Shown here one piece after another: positions 1-13,956 of a stretch of 64,000 bases of DNA (its first letter is position 1; the number at the start of each line of letters is the position of its first letter). The notes beneath the pieces are model-generated. The model was not told where the DNA came from. It saw nothing but the letters and a program-made list of their open reading frames with translations, and ran no database searches. A program made the position numbers and the translations under genes. This stretch comes from Hymenopellis radicata (taxonomy: Eukaryota; Basidiomycota; Agaricomycetes; Agaricales; Physalacriaceae). The stretch is from NCBI GenBank assembly GCA_015501595.1, contig JADNRX010000007.1:1-64000 (forward strand). Reading direction: 5' to 3'.

Positions 1-434
1 ATACAGAACGGGAAGTGGATGAATACGTCGCGCCGCCCTTCAAAGTCATCTCAATGCAAGTTTCTATTCGAACGACGGACAAATCTCATTGGATTACTTA
101 CACAAGAGTCCTATCAAACAGTAATGCTATGTTGTTGTATTGTATGTGATGTGATGTATGTATAAAGTGGATGGGTGGGGAATAGTGGTCGTGCAGAGAG
201 AAAAAGGAAAATAATAAAAACCGAAGACCCAATGATAACGCTGGGTTGGAGCAACCTTCGACAACCCCGTCATCAGATGCAAACATAGCTTTTGGAAATG
301 CCATCTGCAGTGTCCACCTGCTCCTCGAGACCGGTAAATGCAACGATAGTATGATGTAGGGGAGGGAGAGTATAGTAGAGTGGTCGTGGAGGAGCGGTCG
401 ACATCCGCGGCATAGTGGTGCGTCGAAATGCCAA

Positions 435-1622
435 TCAAGGCTTCCGGAACTCGCAGAGCACCGTATATATGGTGTTGAAAGCGGTATATATCTCTTCTCG
501 GACCTAAGGTGCACAAGAAGCGTCAGCGGACGTGGCCACTGAAGCAAGATATACAGAAGGCGCAGGACCATCACGATCCTGGCCACTGAACGAGATCATC
601 GCATAATGATCTCGCCAGCGAAAACGAAAGAAAGAGCAAGATATTTACCTTGGCGCCGGTTAAGACTATCTTGCCCGAGACGAAGATGAGCAGAACGACC
701 TTGGGCTTGATCATACGGTAGATGAGACCGGGGAACAGCTGCAAGACGATGAGCAAAGGCAAGCGATGAAAGAAAGGAAACACACCTCGGGCTCGTAACT
801 GCTAAACTGACCGTGCGAGTAGGCCAAGCCCTCCAAACGAATGGGGAACTTGACGTCGCAACTGCCAACAATGTTCTGGATCTTGAACTCTGAGAACTTT
901 GCGTCGAAACCGAGCTTCTGCACGATACGTGCATACTTGCGCGACGCCAGCCTCGAGTCGTCCTCCGACTTGGCACCAGTCACCACCATCTTACCAGAAG
1001 CGAAGATGAGGGCCGTAGTCTTCGGGTCGCGAATACGCATGATAACGGCTGCAAAACGCTACGTCGAACGATATAAACAGTTCGACGGGCTGGGGGGTTA
1101 GAGAAAAATACCAACCTTGGGATTGTATTCCGCATTCCGAGCGTGGAGAGCGATCGTCTTCAGGTCGAGCCGGCAGTCAAGGTTGACAGTGGCGACGATG
1201 TTCTGGAGCGTAGGCACGATGCCCTCGACGGCGGTGATGTGTTGCTGCTCGAGGGTGAGGGGAACAGGAGTGGCTGGAGTGGCTGCCGGTGTCGACGGAC
1301 CAGCGAGCGCGTTTACTGGTGATGGCGGCGACTGGGACGACGTTGACGACTGCGGCGATGGCTGCTGGTACGTCTGCTGAGGCGCAGAGTAAGAGTTGGA
1401 GAGTGGCGAGGGCCCGGGGAGAGTAGATCGGGCTAGGTATGGATTCCCCGTCGGCAGCGCCAAACCGTGAGTAGCTTGTTGCTGCTGCTGCTGGGTTTGT
1501 TGTTGTGCCGCCTGTTGCTGCTGGAACTGTGCCTGCTGATGCTGCTGCTGAGCGGCATTGCCAGAGCCACGTGAACCAAAGATGTTCAACGACCGAGTGG
1601 GCAGCGCGAATTGGTTGTTCAT
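435..1622 (-). CDS. TBP: TATA-binding protein (TBP)
   Basis: General transcription factor that binds the TATA box as the DNA-binding subunit of TFIID and also serves Pol I and Pol III. Four exons: 1116-1622, 786-1058, 649-738 and 435-503, giving 312 aa. The N-terminal ~120 residues are low complexity, with Gln runs followed by Pro/Ser/Thr. The C-terminal ~180 residues are the two-repeat saddle: repeat 1 opens [20 protein letters not shown] and repeat 2 carries the motif [21 protein letters not shown], ending CEFRKP-stop. The start is the ATG at 1622 ([11 protein letters not shown]); a GTG 24 nt upstream is in frame but is not a credible fungal start. The junctions AEYNPK|RFAAVIM and YEPE|LFPGL fall exactly where the family sequence continues. 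The core looks complete. The gene diverges from the gene-free stretch to its right. Confidence 0.96.
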
Positions 1623-3362
1623 CGTGAAAAAATTTGGCAGAGGCACGTGAGCAAAATGGGGGAAAGGAATGCGATCGTTCCCCGAAACCGACGCTTATAT
1701 AGGGCGGTTTCAAACTCCGATTTAAGCTCAGACGGTTTCACCTTTGATCTGTTACGTAACACCTTTTGTTCCCATCGTCACCAGTGGGGGCTGTCGCCAG
1801 GTCAGTGTTGCTCACCGCCGGCCACAGCGAGCTCACCATCTGACCACCCATCTTCGCCGTCCATCACTCTGTGCTCGCAGAGTGCTCGTTCGTGCCCGCC
1901 ATCCCTCTCCTTGCATATCCGTGGTTTCGGATACCCCTGACGACCAATGCGATAACGATTGCATCTTCTCTTTTCCCCTTTCCCATCGTCCTCCTTCGTT
2001 TCAAGCGACCATCGACTCTCCTTCAGTCATCGTCTGTAGCATCGAGCAAGTACGTCTTGGTTCGTAAAACGTCAGTCGTAATGGCTGATTGATGCACAGA
2101 AGCTTCCGGAACGGACCCTAAACGTGCACCACCCGTGTCTTTCAGCCCTTTGTCCCCATTCTGATTCGTTCTTTGTTGTTATGGGCGCCAATCACTTTGT
2201 TCTCTGATGGTCTTTCTGTTATCAAAGCTGATCTCTTTCTTTCACCTTGTCCTCGTGCTGCCTTTGTATTCTTGGACTCACAACTTGACTCATCTTCGGT
2301 TACCGAATCACCCTTCGCTCGGACACTCGGACCCGGATTTCACATGTCGCCATTTACCCCACAGTCATCAATCCATTTGTGGCGGTCTTGCGCGCCCTGG
2401 CTCGCCAGGAGGAGCCTTTCATTATCCTTGTCATGTCGTACAATGCATCTATGTTTTCACAATCCTGTGTACGATCAACAATGTGGCGGTACAGTTCACT
2501 TAAGCTATACCCTACCCCGCCTTCGTCCGCAGCAACCATCTATGATCCACTTTGTGAGCCCGCTCAAAAGATCTGGTGGCGCAACTAAGATGGTGATGTG
2601 AGGCAGTAGCTCGGGGTATCATTGTTGACTTTGGATGACACGCCAGCATGTCGAGATCAAAGGCACGGCGTCCATCACGGTGTATGTCTCGCACTCGGAT
2701 TACATTCATTTCATGTCGTTAACGAGAAGATCCCGAGCGAAGCTGGTTCTCATGCCTACCATGCATATCGAGAATTGTGGCGGGACTTCTGAACTTCCGG
2801 CGACGAATGATGTGCATTAAAGCGAAGGGAATGATAGACGATGACCAAACACTCAAACCTTTTACGCATTTATGATCTTACGAGTGGTAGGTTAGTATGA
2901 CACCTCTCCTACTTACGCGTATCGTCTGATCTTGCTCAACATGCCAAGCAAAACGGACAGGAGCCACGCGTTACATTATCTGTTAAACCGCGCCTCCTGA
3001 ACATTCTTCCAATATGGAGTCTGCATACCAAATGGCGTCGCGCTCCTCCCCCATGCGTTCCATCTTACTCACTTACTCGCCCCAGTCACTCTTACCCGCA
3101 GGCGGTATCCAGCGGTTTAGTGTTTTCGAAATCAGTTTTCGGTTTTGATTCTTGTGTATGAGTTGATCGCCGAGTTGGGGGTTTGGAGGTACAATGGATT
3201 CTTGGACGTTGCCTATACATGCATTTGACGATGGGGATTTATGCTGTTCATCGTCCATTTCGCTGTGTGTAGGCTGACGGCACGTCTGATGATATTTTCA
3301 GCCTTATACTGCACCGTCTCTTGCTCTCGAAGTACAATTCAGCCCGCACTCCATCTGCGTCG
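1623..3362. other. Gene-free stretch between TBP and a MITE
   Basis: Short open frames occur on both strands, but none continues across splice sites or resembles a protein family. It probably holds the TBP promoter at its left end. Nothing else is supported. Confidence 0.5.
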
Positions 3363-3721
3363 TATGGTGCCGATCACCTAGTCCCAACCAAAATTGTGCA
3401 GTGGCCAATTTGGATTCAAAATTTTCAAAAACCTGAATTGCCTGAATAAGTTGATTTCCGAGGAGAAAAAAAATCGGGAAAATAGTGGTCACATGATGGC
3501 CATGTGATGTTACATAGTGTGACTCAGGCCAAAAGTGTGACAAGTGGCCAAATTGGAAAGTATAATATTTTGAGTTTTGATTTAAATAAAAATTCCTCTG
3601 GTACAAATGATCCCTTCACCAAATGGAGCATTTCTACCAGAGAACTTTTTAACCGGGGGTCTGGTCGGGGCTACGGACCGGCCTGCACATTTTTGGTTGT
3701 GACTAGGCGATCGGCACCATA
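3363..3721. mobile_element. MITE with ~37-bp terminal inverted repeats and TA flanks (Tc1/mariner-like)
   Basis: The left end (3365-3401) begins TGGTGCCGATCACCTAGTC. The right end (3683-3719), read on the other strand, is TGGTGCCGATCGCCTAGTC and continues in parallel for about 37 bases with three mismatches. Each end abuts a TA dinucleotide (3363-3364 and 3720-3721), the target duplication of Tc1/mariner elements. The interior is AT-rich, about 285 bp, and has no coding capacity. It contains a short direct repeat of the word GTGGCCAA(A/T)TTGGA near 3401 and 3545. The element is non-autonomous; assignment to Tc1/mariner rests only on the TA flanks and repeat structure. Confidence 0.8.
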
Positions 3722-3878
3722 GGATAATTAACAATTTAACACGAAATACGTGACCGTCGCGACGAATACTGCAAATCGGTATGTAGTTGGCGGTATCGTA
3801 AAAGTCCCCCTTCCAGTTGTCAAAGAAGTACCACTTCACCACCATCGATCTTATTACCACGCAGGGGACAGGACATCA

Positions 3879-3950
3879 AGCAGCATGGCGCAGTGGTAGC
3901 GCGCGGGGCCCATAACCCCGAGGTCACTTGATCGAAACAAGTTGCTGCTA
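3879..3950 (+). tRNA. Initiator tRNA-Met (CAT)
   Basis: A 72-nt cloverleaf folds perfectly: acceptor AGCAGCA/TGCTGCT, D stem GCGC/GCGC, anticodon stem CGGGG/CCCCG with loop CCCATAA (anticodon CAT), five-base variable loop, and T stem ACTTG/CAAGT with loop ATCGAAA. The A1-T72 pair and the ATCGAAA T loop in place of TTCRA are eukaryotic initiator hallmarks, so this is the initiator rather than the elongator. It has no intron. An internal A box (TGGCGCAGTGG) is present, and a T run follows at 3971-3975 as the Pol III stop. Confidence 0.96.
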
Positions 3951-3970
3951 ATGTGCTGTAGGTCAACCTC

Positions 3971-3975
3971 TTTTT
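3971..3975 (+). terminator. Pol III T-run terminator of the tRNA
   Basis: Five consecutive T lie about 20 nt after the mature tRNA end on the transcribed strand, the normal Pol III stop signal. Confidence 0.7.
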
Positions 3976-4229
3976 AATGCCGGTCTGAACGGCGTTGATT
4001 GCACGAACTTAGAACTAGAAACCTAACTCTCATGCGACTTTACGCTAACTTATGCTACTTTCAGACACTCAAAACTTTGAAACGAATCGAACTACACATA
4101 ACAAGAATATTGCTATTCGGATGGTGAAAGGGATAGGTTATAATTGAACAACATCAAAATACATCTTCATTCGCATTAGTGTGCTTTTCTCCTGGCTGCC
4201 AAATCAAAAAAAAGTCTAGGTACGGCATC

Positions 4230-4845
4230 TTAACCGATGTTAAGACGGAAGATGTCGTTGAACCTAGACGACCATGAGACGCGTTACACAGCCCGACGAA
4301 AGGAAAACATACACGTAATATGTCTCGCCCTCCTGGACCAACTGGAACGTCTGCGTAAACGGGAGCTTCTGCTCGCCATCGTCAATCTAGCGCCAAATCA
4401 ACCACCGATCCGCGAGCTTTGGGGAGGGAGGGGTGCGCCGCACCTGCAGGTTGCCCGTGACGAGGACGATCATGCTCCCGGGCGTCAGCGATGGCTGGGG
4501 GTCGCACTTTACGACGGTGTGCTTCACGGTTTGGAACGGCAGCGACTGTGGGGCGGGGCGTTGGTTCCGAGGACGCGAGGGGGGCCCCAGAGACGTACCG
4601 TCAGCTTCTCCACGATGGGGCCGGCGCCCATGAGCTGCGTGTCCTCCCATGTCATCATCGACCCGTCGCGCTAAAACCAGGCAAAATGGAAATGAAAAAA
4701 AATTCGAGATTAGATGGGTGCGGGAGAGATGGGCGCTGATAGCGGGACACACGTAGAGCGAGAGCAGGTTGGCGCGGTTGGCGTCAAAGGTGCCATAGTA
4801 GAAGTTTACGAATTCGACGGCGATTGCTGGGTTGAAGGCAGACAT
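4230..4845 (-). CDS. NTF2: Nuclear transport factor 2 (NTF2)
   Basis: Carries RanGDP from the cytosol into the nucleus through the pore as a homodimer. Five exons: 4753-4845, 4599-4670, 4444-4545, 4313-4386 and 4230-4263, giving 124 aa, the usual family length. The order matches the family: FVNFYYGTFDANR at the N-terminus, then MTWEDTQLMGAGPIVEKL, SLPFQTVKHTVVKCDPQP, MIVLVTGNLQIDDGEQKLPF, and the ending YYVFNDIFRL. Start is the ATG at 4845 (MSAFNPAIAVEF); two upstream in-frame codons would add only a Thr-rich tail. The last intron (4264-4312) has a textbook GTATGT donor. No lesions are seen. Confidence 0.95.
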
Positions 4846-5112
4846 GGTGGTGGTCGTGAGCAAAGATGTGCAAACCCAACACGTGATAGCATCGATGATG
4901 CGGATCTTCCCAATCTGGGTCAGCTCAGACGGTGTACTGCTTAAACTAGCTTTCTAGATACTTCTTGATCCCTTCATCCTTTCCTATTAAGCAGTTTTCT
5001 TTCAAGTTTTTACGCCTCTCTGCATATCTGAACAGTATTCTTCGAATGCAAGTAGTTAGTTATATACATATTTCGTGTATATCGTTCAGGAATCGTGGTC
5101 CTTTCAGCTTGC

Positions 5113-5946
5113 CTAAAGCACTAAATATACACCGAAGCCCAAACCGACCACCAACGCGACATTCTGCACCCCGCCCTCCACGGAAGCCATACCCGCGTTC
5201 GTGCCACTCGTCGACGACGAGCCTCCCGACGTAATAGTTCGAGTAACAGTCGACGAAGCCGATCGGGAAGTGGGTGGCGCCGTCAAGGTACTCGGCGCAG
5301 AAAAGGACGTCAAGGTAGCAGTAGTACTGCCAGTACTTGACGCCGAAGACGAGGCACCAGAGCTAGTCGCGGACGATTGTCCCTCAATGAGGGTAAAGAA
5401 CGGCACCAAGCTTCCCGAGAAGATGGTAGTCGAGAAGGTAGCGCCCCCAGGCGTAAAGGCTTCCTCAATACACCGACCCATGCCTTGCGGGTTATACGTG
5501 CATGCTGCCAAAATGTCGATCGTCGCGCTATCTGTCTCAATAGCACGCAATCGTGCATATCCACCGGAGGAGATCAGGTAGGTTACTATCAAAGATGCAT
5601 CGGTGTTTGATCGGACATGGTTTAAATGGATGGAACGCACTTTCAGCCGTAAACGCAGTCGACACGGTCGTGGTCACAGCGGAGCCATCGATAGTCGTCG
5701 TTTGAACTGCCGTAGTGACATTAACCTGCTCGAGGAACGTCGTAGCCCCAGCGCTGTTCGTGCCCAACACCTGGAATGTCACTTCATCGTTTTGCTCTGG
5801 AAGCGGCGGCGAATCAGGTCCTTGAAGATCAAATATCGTTATCGTTGCCCCAAGGGCTGCGGAGAGTGTAAGACGCCAGTCGCGAAGAAGCGGTAGCACG
5901 CACCAGCTCCGATGAAGAGTAGATGGATGAGGGCGTGGCGAAGCAT
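5113..5946 (-). CDS. Secreted Ser/Thr-rich protein, putative GPI-anchored
   Basis: Function not recognised; the layout is that of a cell-surface mucin-like protein. Exons 5904-5946, 5641-5856 and 5113-5585 give 243 aa. The N-terminus (MLRHALIHLLFIGAA) is a short signal peptide. Residues ~15-130 form a Cys-poor extracellular region with a likely N-glycosylation site (NVTT). The next ~80 residues are almost entirely Ser, Thr and Ala. A hydrophobic tail (NVALVVGLGFGVYLVL) ends the protein, as in GPI-attachment signals or a single membrane anchor. The three-exon model is supported by phase: 43+216+473 nt is divisible by three and removes in-frame stops. Confidence 0.75.
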
Positions 5947-6514
5947 TCTTGACATGGGAGCGAGGCATCATCTGCATATTATAGGAAAATGAACGGAATG
6001 TTCTGCGTTATAAAATGGAAGCCACTAAGAAGTATGGAACCGAGAACGCTGTCACGAGTGATTGTTGAATGGTAAATGTGTCCAACTTTCGTCGTCGGCT
6101 CATTCAATCCAGGGAAAGGAAAGGTTATCGAGAACAGATGCCGTCGAGAATGTTGACGTGTTGCAGAGTGAGAAGATATTCGGAATTCAATCTGCCAAAA
6201 CGAAGGAGAGTTCTGCAAAGTTCTAAGAATGGACGTTCTCATGGGTATACCGATATGTAGGATCCAGACGCCCACAGAATCTGATCCGGAATGAAGACAT
6301 GCATGGAAATTGCTGCCCTGTGAATTCAATGGAACGCGTCTCGAGGGTCGTGTGACGTGTCTTCAAGGTCAGAGTAAACGAGAGGGCAAAACTGTACATA
6401 CAGCTGCTCTGGTAGTACAGTCTATAACACACCAACCCAAAACCGCTCCGGACGCTGAGCTCTTGACTTGTCACATCCGGGACAAGAACGCTATGCATCT
6501 GAGCATAGATAAAC
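5947..6514. other. Gene-free stretch
   Basis: Open frames here are short and unrelated to known families. It lies between two leftward genes and probably holds the promoter of the mucin-like gene and the 3' end of the next. Nothing further is seen. Confidence 0.5.
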
Positions 6515-7500
6515 CTATGGCCCACCTGCATCGAAATCCAATCTGGGATCCAAGCTTGCCAACTCGTCCTTGATAGCATTCCTAGCAAGATGATCCAGCT
6601 CCTTCAAGAGCGTGCCGGTAATCTTCCTCAACTTTGCATCAATCTTGAGAATGGCATCAGGATCAAAAGACGCGGGGGCGGTTGACGACGTGCTCGTCAC
6701 AGCGGATGCATTCGCAATGGAAAATAGCTCGTCGGCGGGATCAAGGAGATCAGCAACGCCTGGGTGTGGTGAAAGGGGTCCGAGCGGTCCCATCATACGG
6801 GGGAATGGAGATGAGCCTAATATTCGCGATATTTTGGCGTATATTTCGGAGAGAACGTCGAGGAGGGCGATAAGGGTAAAGTGATAGTCGAGTTGGAAGG
6901 GTATGTGGGGAGTGATGAGGTAAGACGAGTCCCCGCCTGCCGCGTCGATGTAGAGTTCGGCAGGACGTTTACCGCGGTTGCGAAACAGCTTGCGGGGTGC
7001 TTGCCGCAGCTTGGAATTGGTGGTGTTGTCTTCTCTGGCCTGGTCGTATTCGGCAAGGGTATTTGTGAGGCCACGAATGAGATCGGGGGCATGGTGCACG
7101 TCCAGCAGGTTGCTCAGTGACATACCGAGAACGGTAAACCGCGACGTGCGCTTCCTCATCTCGGCATTGTTGAATTCGCGCTCCAGGTCAGATTTAGAGA
7201 GGAATATGGTGTGGAACCAATGGCTCTGGCTGCACAAATCGTTAGCCGTTTGTTAACCTTTTTGTAGACGACGTACCCTTCATGCATATTGCGCATGTAG
7301 GTCAATGTTATTATTCGTTTCTGCACCAGGTCGCGCAGGTACTCTATCGACGTGCCCGGAGGTATAGCTGTATCTGGAGGGTCCGGTGTCGAGAGCGTTG
7401 GGGTCATGGGGACTGCCGTCGTGTTGATGTTGGCTGGTTTGAACGACGAAAGCAAGTTTTGTGCCGACGATTTACGCCGCATCATCGGTCGTTCTGACAT
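6515..7500 (-). CDS. Uncharacterised 312-aa protein
   Basis: I do not recognise this protein. Two exons, 7277-7500 and 6515-7229, join as MHEG|QSHWFHTIFL with a GTACGT donor and a GCAG acceptor. There is no signal peptide. The N-terminal ~50 residues are Ser/Thr/Pro-rich and end in a basic stretch (MMRRKSS). Residues ~50-120 are helical and charged. A hydrophobic helix pair (PFQLDYHFTLIALLDVLSEI) lies near residue 205, followed by a Pro/Gly linker, a Ser/Thr-Ala segment and a final charged helix. The composition suggests a soluble, mostly helical cytosolic protein. The frame is uninterrupted and both ends are clear, so the gene is probably real. Confidence 0.75.
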
Positions 7501-8410
7501 GGCGGCAAAGGAACGGTGTCGAAACGTAACCGTCGGTAAGTAGTAAAACGGTTATCTGACAGTGGAAACAAGAAGCGAAGATCCAAATCGGTTCACCACC
7601 GTCTTCCGCACCTTCCTGATTCGGACGTTCCGCAATTACGCGCCCATCTGCAAAGTCCGTCTTTGAGGCCTCCCTGGTTACAGAGTCTTCCAGCTTATTA
7701 CGCGACGGCAAGTACACTTTGCCAAAAGGCGGTCCGGATTCTTTCACAAAAGGAAAGAGCGCGCCACCAGCGACGGGATTCGGTGGCGTCTTCGTGTCCG
7801 ATTCATGGCAATTGAAACATCAATTCCCAATAATTGGGACTGTTGAGGCCAAGTTGAGGCTAGGGGTAATACGCAGAGAGTATTTCTAAACATGCCTTCA
7901 CAGTGGACCTGGTGTCGAAGACCGAAAACTTCTATGCCGACGAGAGCAGATTGGCTGTGCAGAGGTTCGGCTTGACTTCCTTCAAGTTGACGTCCATTTG
8001 AATGCAGGTTATAATTCGCCGAATACTCTGGTGTCATATGGACCCAACCGCGATTGTCGGATCTCCCACTTGCCAGCGGGACTACGTACACTTTGGATCC
8101 CCAAAAATCACTCCTAATACCGCTATTGCGTCGCATACATCCAATAGGCTCGCGCAAATCGATTGAATGCAGTCTGCGGGTGAATCATTGCCAACAAGTG
8201 GCCTCTCCCACAGTTGTCTTCATCTTCATCTGCAACCATCAGCTGTTGATGTGATGGCAGTACACATCTCCTGTACCTCGGAGCCGTGCCCCCTCTGCAA
8301 GGATCAGTACGTTCTTCTTTCTATACATTCGCGAACTTTAAGCACTGATAAGAACCCGTGCTTCGTACAAGACAAAGCCCATTCACGCTTCCACCTTTCC
8401 CCAAGGAACC
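7501..8410. other. Divergent intergenic stretch
   Basis: Separates a leftward gene (start 7500) from a rightward gene (start 8411), so it should hold both promoters. Two leftward frames inside (7472-7747, 7744-8157) show no family features or splice continuity and were not called. Confidence 0.5.
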
Positions 8411-9889
8411 ATGTCGACCGAACAGGATGATTTAGAGGTCTTCGCCAGAATGGGCAAAACCATCTACTTTAACACCGTGCAAGACAGCGTCGGCGTCTTG
8501 TTATATGGTACGCTATCTCCTCCATCGCTTAGAAATCGGCAGATTAACGGTGATAGGCGCATATGTCGTCCTCTTCGCGATCTGCTTGAAGTTGTCCCTG
8601 TCTGTGTCTGTTCTAATCGTCATGAATGCGCTCTCATTTCATGTTACTCATACAGGGACCATTCTCTAAAATCCAAAGCCGCCAAGTTCCTCCTTGGGGC
8701 CATTCTGCTGCTCTTCGTGTCTACTACGTCTCAATTCGTATTCGACATGATCTTCATCCTGCAGCAAATAAAAGCATATATCATGGCCACGGATGTGCCT
8801 TTGGCTGAACGCCGCAGCCGGTACATCGCCCGGTTTCTGTCGCTTCGCGTCGCTGCTGTCTGGCCTGTAATGGTCAATGTGAGCATTCATTGCATGCATG
8901 CCTGCAAAGTCCTTACTCGCGCCATTACAGTTCATGATCTCCGACATTATTGTCGTCTGGCGGGCTTGGGTGCTGTATCCAAACAGGATGGGTATCCGAG
9001 CCATACTGGCCGTTGTGACATTGGCTGATGCCTGTCAGTACTGCTCATCCCATTGTTGAGACCCAAGCTCAAGCCTTACTAGTCCTCTGGTTTTACTCGC
9101 AAGGACTTGTCAGCACACATGCCAATGAACCGAACAGCCCGACTACGGACCAGCAGATTTCTACTGCCAGCACCTTCATGTCGCTGGGCGCCAATGTTGT
9201 AGGGACGGCATGCATTGCTGCCAAGGCACTGTACGTGAATCCATGCATTTGTGATCCTACCTAACCGGTTGTGCCTGTAGAGCGCACCAGAGAACGGTAA
9301 AAGCGGCTTGGCGCAACGAAGGGAGCGCAAGGCGAGGCGATGTGAGCAGGATCCTCTTCGTTTTGGTCGAGACTGGCGCTATATTCGCCGTCATCCAGGT
9401 AGGCAGAAGCGGCAACTGTGTTGTGAACACAAGGAGACTCATGATGTTTTTTATTTTTTCAGCTTCTTGCTGGCATTACTGGACAAGTGGATTTGGTGTC
9501 CTTGACGCCACTAGATATGGCTACTGATGTCGTCGGCAAAGCGGCTATATACCTTGCTGTAATGCTTTCAACTATCATTGTTCGAGGAACTCGCCCACTC
9601 ATATTCGTTATAGGCAATCTTACCTACCGCAACCGTCATCATTGTACGGTCTCACCAGTCAGTTGAGACCTGGTCGTTGCAGGACTCCTTCACGGATGCA
9701 GGCAAACCGAAACCGTCGACGAAGATATCGACGATACGCTTTGGTGATTCGGCTCCGACGGCAAGGTCGACGGGCGATTCGGACATGCCTACGATTGACT
9801 ATGCGCCAGAACAAGGAGAATCTGCCAATGCGCCTATTTCGAATTATGGCACCACCTTAGGAGGGAGTAAGGAGGTTAGCATGGTCTGA
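8411..9889 (+). CDS. Seven-helix membrane protein (basidiomycete family)
   Basis: Integral membrane protein of a large, functionally unassigned group of basidiomycete seven-helix proteins. Exons: 8411-8507, 8557 to ~8599, 8656-8878, 8931-9033, 9083-9230, 9281-9398, 9463-9558 and 9614-9889. The donor of exon 2 is ambiguous among three in-phase GT sites. Hydrophobic segments include FLLGAILLLFVSTTSQFVFD, FMISDIIVVWRAWVLYPNR, IRAILAVVTLADAFLWF, ANVVGTACIAAKAL, ILFVLVETGAIFAVIQ and IYLAAILPTATVIIVRSHQS. The conserved blocks DIIVVWRAWVLYP and RILFVLVETGAI match what I recall of the family. The ~75-residue C-terminal tail is polar and acidic, hence cytosolic. A signalling role is possible but unproven. 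Confidence 0.85.
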
Positions 9890-10116
9890 GTTACGCGCTA
9901 TGAACTAAATAGAAGACCTCCGTTTTGCTTGTACCTTTATGAAATAACGCGCTTATTGTACGAAAATCCTAAAGTGGGGCGTTTTAGAGAGTCAGTTTCC
10001 AGTTTCCTCAGTTTCAATCAAGAGAGAAGAACACAAACCTGGCACAGATTATCACGCATGATTAATCTTCACGTGGGACGCGTAGATTTCATATTTGACA
10101 CGACTCGAGCGAAATC

Positions 10117-11296
10117 TTAAGCCAGAGCTGCTATGACCGCCTCATACGCCGCTTGGGCTGGTAGTTGCTATCAATGAAACGATGTGAATAAGCCGACTAC
10201 AGACTACAGGAACAGATCGATCGGGCGTCACACCCATCCGCCAGGAGTTCTGCAAAAAAGGAATCAGACAACGAAAAAGAGGAGGAGGTACACCTACAAC
10301 ATCACTAACACCCCAGCTTGTGATCGCCGCGCATTGAGGAAGCGCCAAACACGCCTCGACGACGGCGGTGAGACGTGCCGGCAATGTCCAGTTCCGTAAT
10401 CGCCACCTCTGACACACCTGAAGATGCCAAGGCTGTCAGAGCAGCTTGAGCATCACTAGCGCCGCCTTCCTATCAAGGAACTTGATCAACAGTGGTGTGA
10501 GAGATGTAATTTTGGATCACAGAAGTCTTACAGAGTGTGGATCAAAGATAGAAAGCAAGTATTTCTGCCATGGTAGCTGGGTCCGAGACTTCTGTGAGCC
10601 AACTGGGCAACTGATTATGCCAGACTGTCGTTCTTATGAGTGCTGTGGCGTCAAGCAGAGGGGCAGGATTTTACGAAGATTGTGTCCACGAATTTGCTTG
10701 TGATTGGCTGGAGCCCAGTTGCCAAGCCAGTCGGCGCCAACGAAAATAAAGGACCCCTCGGTTGGTTCGGTGAAGTTCCACTACAGTCATGTCAGTAGGC
10801 ATAGAGGAAGCCTCGAGTCAAAAGTGGCGGACCTTCATTGAGGCCTCCGGTGTGACTTGTCTAAATTCTGATCGCAGGAGAGCGGCGTTGGCTTTGGGGA
10901 CAATCAGACACGGAAAGCACAGCGCGCAAGAGTACCTGGAGGTGTTGCCCTGATACGCGTCACAGTCCAAATTGAGGACCCAAGTCGAGAAAGAACCTAC
11001 CTAGAACTTTTTGCCTTTTGCTATAAGTTTGGTGTTGAGATGACTGAAGCCATTGAAAGCCGGGTATCGCTATCACCCACAGTGGCACAGGTCAAATCGC
11101 TATTGTCTAGAGAACACCCTTCAGACGCGAGTAACAAAGGGCACCGAGAACCTATTCAAGCAGTCTATAGTAGATAGCATCGTTAGGTAGTTCATTGCCG
11201 TCACTGGGTGGTGGGAAGACGCACAGTTCCATTGCCGACAGCAAAACACTGATGGACAAAAACCGCAAGAGAGAAGATTTGAAGGAGAAACTTCAT
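10117..11296 (-). pseudogene. GH10 xylanase copy A, decayed
   Basis: Remnant of a secreted endo-1,4-beta-xylanase. It keeps an ATG and signal peptide at 11296 (MKFLLQIFSLAVFVHQCFAV), then degenerate exons aligning one-for-one with copy B. The Trp of the KKFW motif is now TAG (11001-11003). The middle of the catalytic domain, including the acid/base Glu region, is missing: the TSVIQN(H/Y)IS exon near 10500-10535 runs almost directly into the exon beginning [20 protein letters not shown] near 10465, a loss of roughly 600 bp relative to copy B. The nucleophile motif ITELD survives at ~10390. It cannot encode an active enzyme. It sits head-to-tail with copy B. Confidence 0.9.
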
Positions 11297-11997
11297 AGTA
11301 CAGATGATCGCAAAGTGTTTAGTAGGGCAAGGCAGTCCTATTTATAGGGAGGAGAAGCTGGGAAACATTTCGAGTCAGTCGCTCCCGACGGAATAGAGCC
11401 TTGGCGGATAAGATGGCAACGTAACGTCAAGAGTGTGTTCAGCAGACCGTCTTCGGTTTCTGTCGCGTCAGGCGCGCAGTCCAGGTAATTTTAGCAGAGC
11501 CTTCTCGCGTAGAGTCTGTTGAAGGCATGTCGCTTTGACATGTTGCAAAGTGGTAGGAGATAGACACATCCTGGTGTCCTGCTTTTCTCTAGGATGGGTT
11601 CTTTGAAAACTTTCTTTTGTACCAAAGACGTGGAAGGTGTGCATTACTCAGCGGCTACCTGAGGCCATATGGCGATGCCTGCCGAGCTTCCTGTCGCTTC
11701 CTTATTGCATCCATCGTTCGTGTCCCTTCTACTTAGCTCTAGAAGTGACGCCCTTATTCATACCGCAACGTTGAACTGTGTTCACATGTAGCCTAGCTTT
11801 CTTGCAGGCAAGCTTAGGCAGAATAGAATGGGTCCCCACTTAGTCGCTCCGGGCTTCAGGTCTGCAAGTCGTCTTCGAGCGGGAGCTCGATACAGCTTCC
11901 CTCGGCCCATACGCGTACGCTTCCGCGATTATTCTCTGACTGAATGGCGTGCCAATGCTACGCGTCAATTGATATTCAACAGAACTGGAACCGGTCA
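11297..11997. other. Spacer between GH10 copies A and B
   Basis: About 700 bp between the start of copy A and the stop of copy B, which lies on the same strand. No coding signal is seen; it is expected to hold the former promoter of copy A and the 3' region of copy B. Confidence 0.45.

Positions 11998-13956
<1,959 letters not shown>

Noticed and set aside
8557..8655. In-frame reading of exon 2 of the seven-helix protein straight through to 8655
   Set aside because: It leaves the family frame; a donor near 8594-8606 and the ACAG acceptor at 8655 give the expected next block, although the exact donor is not decided.
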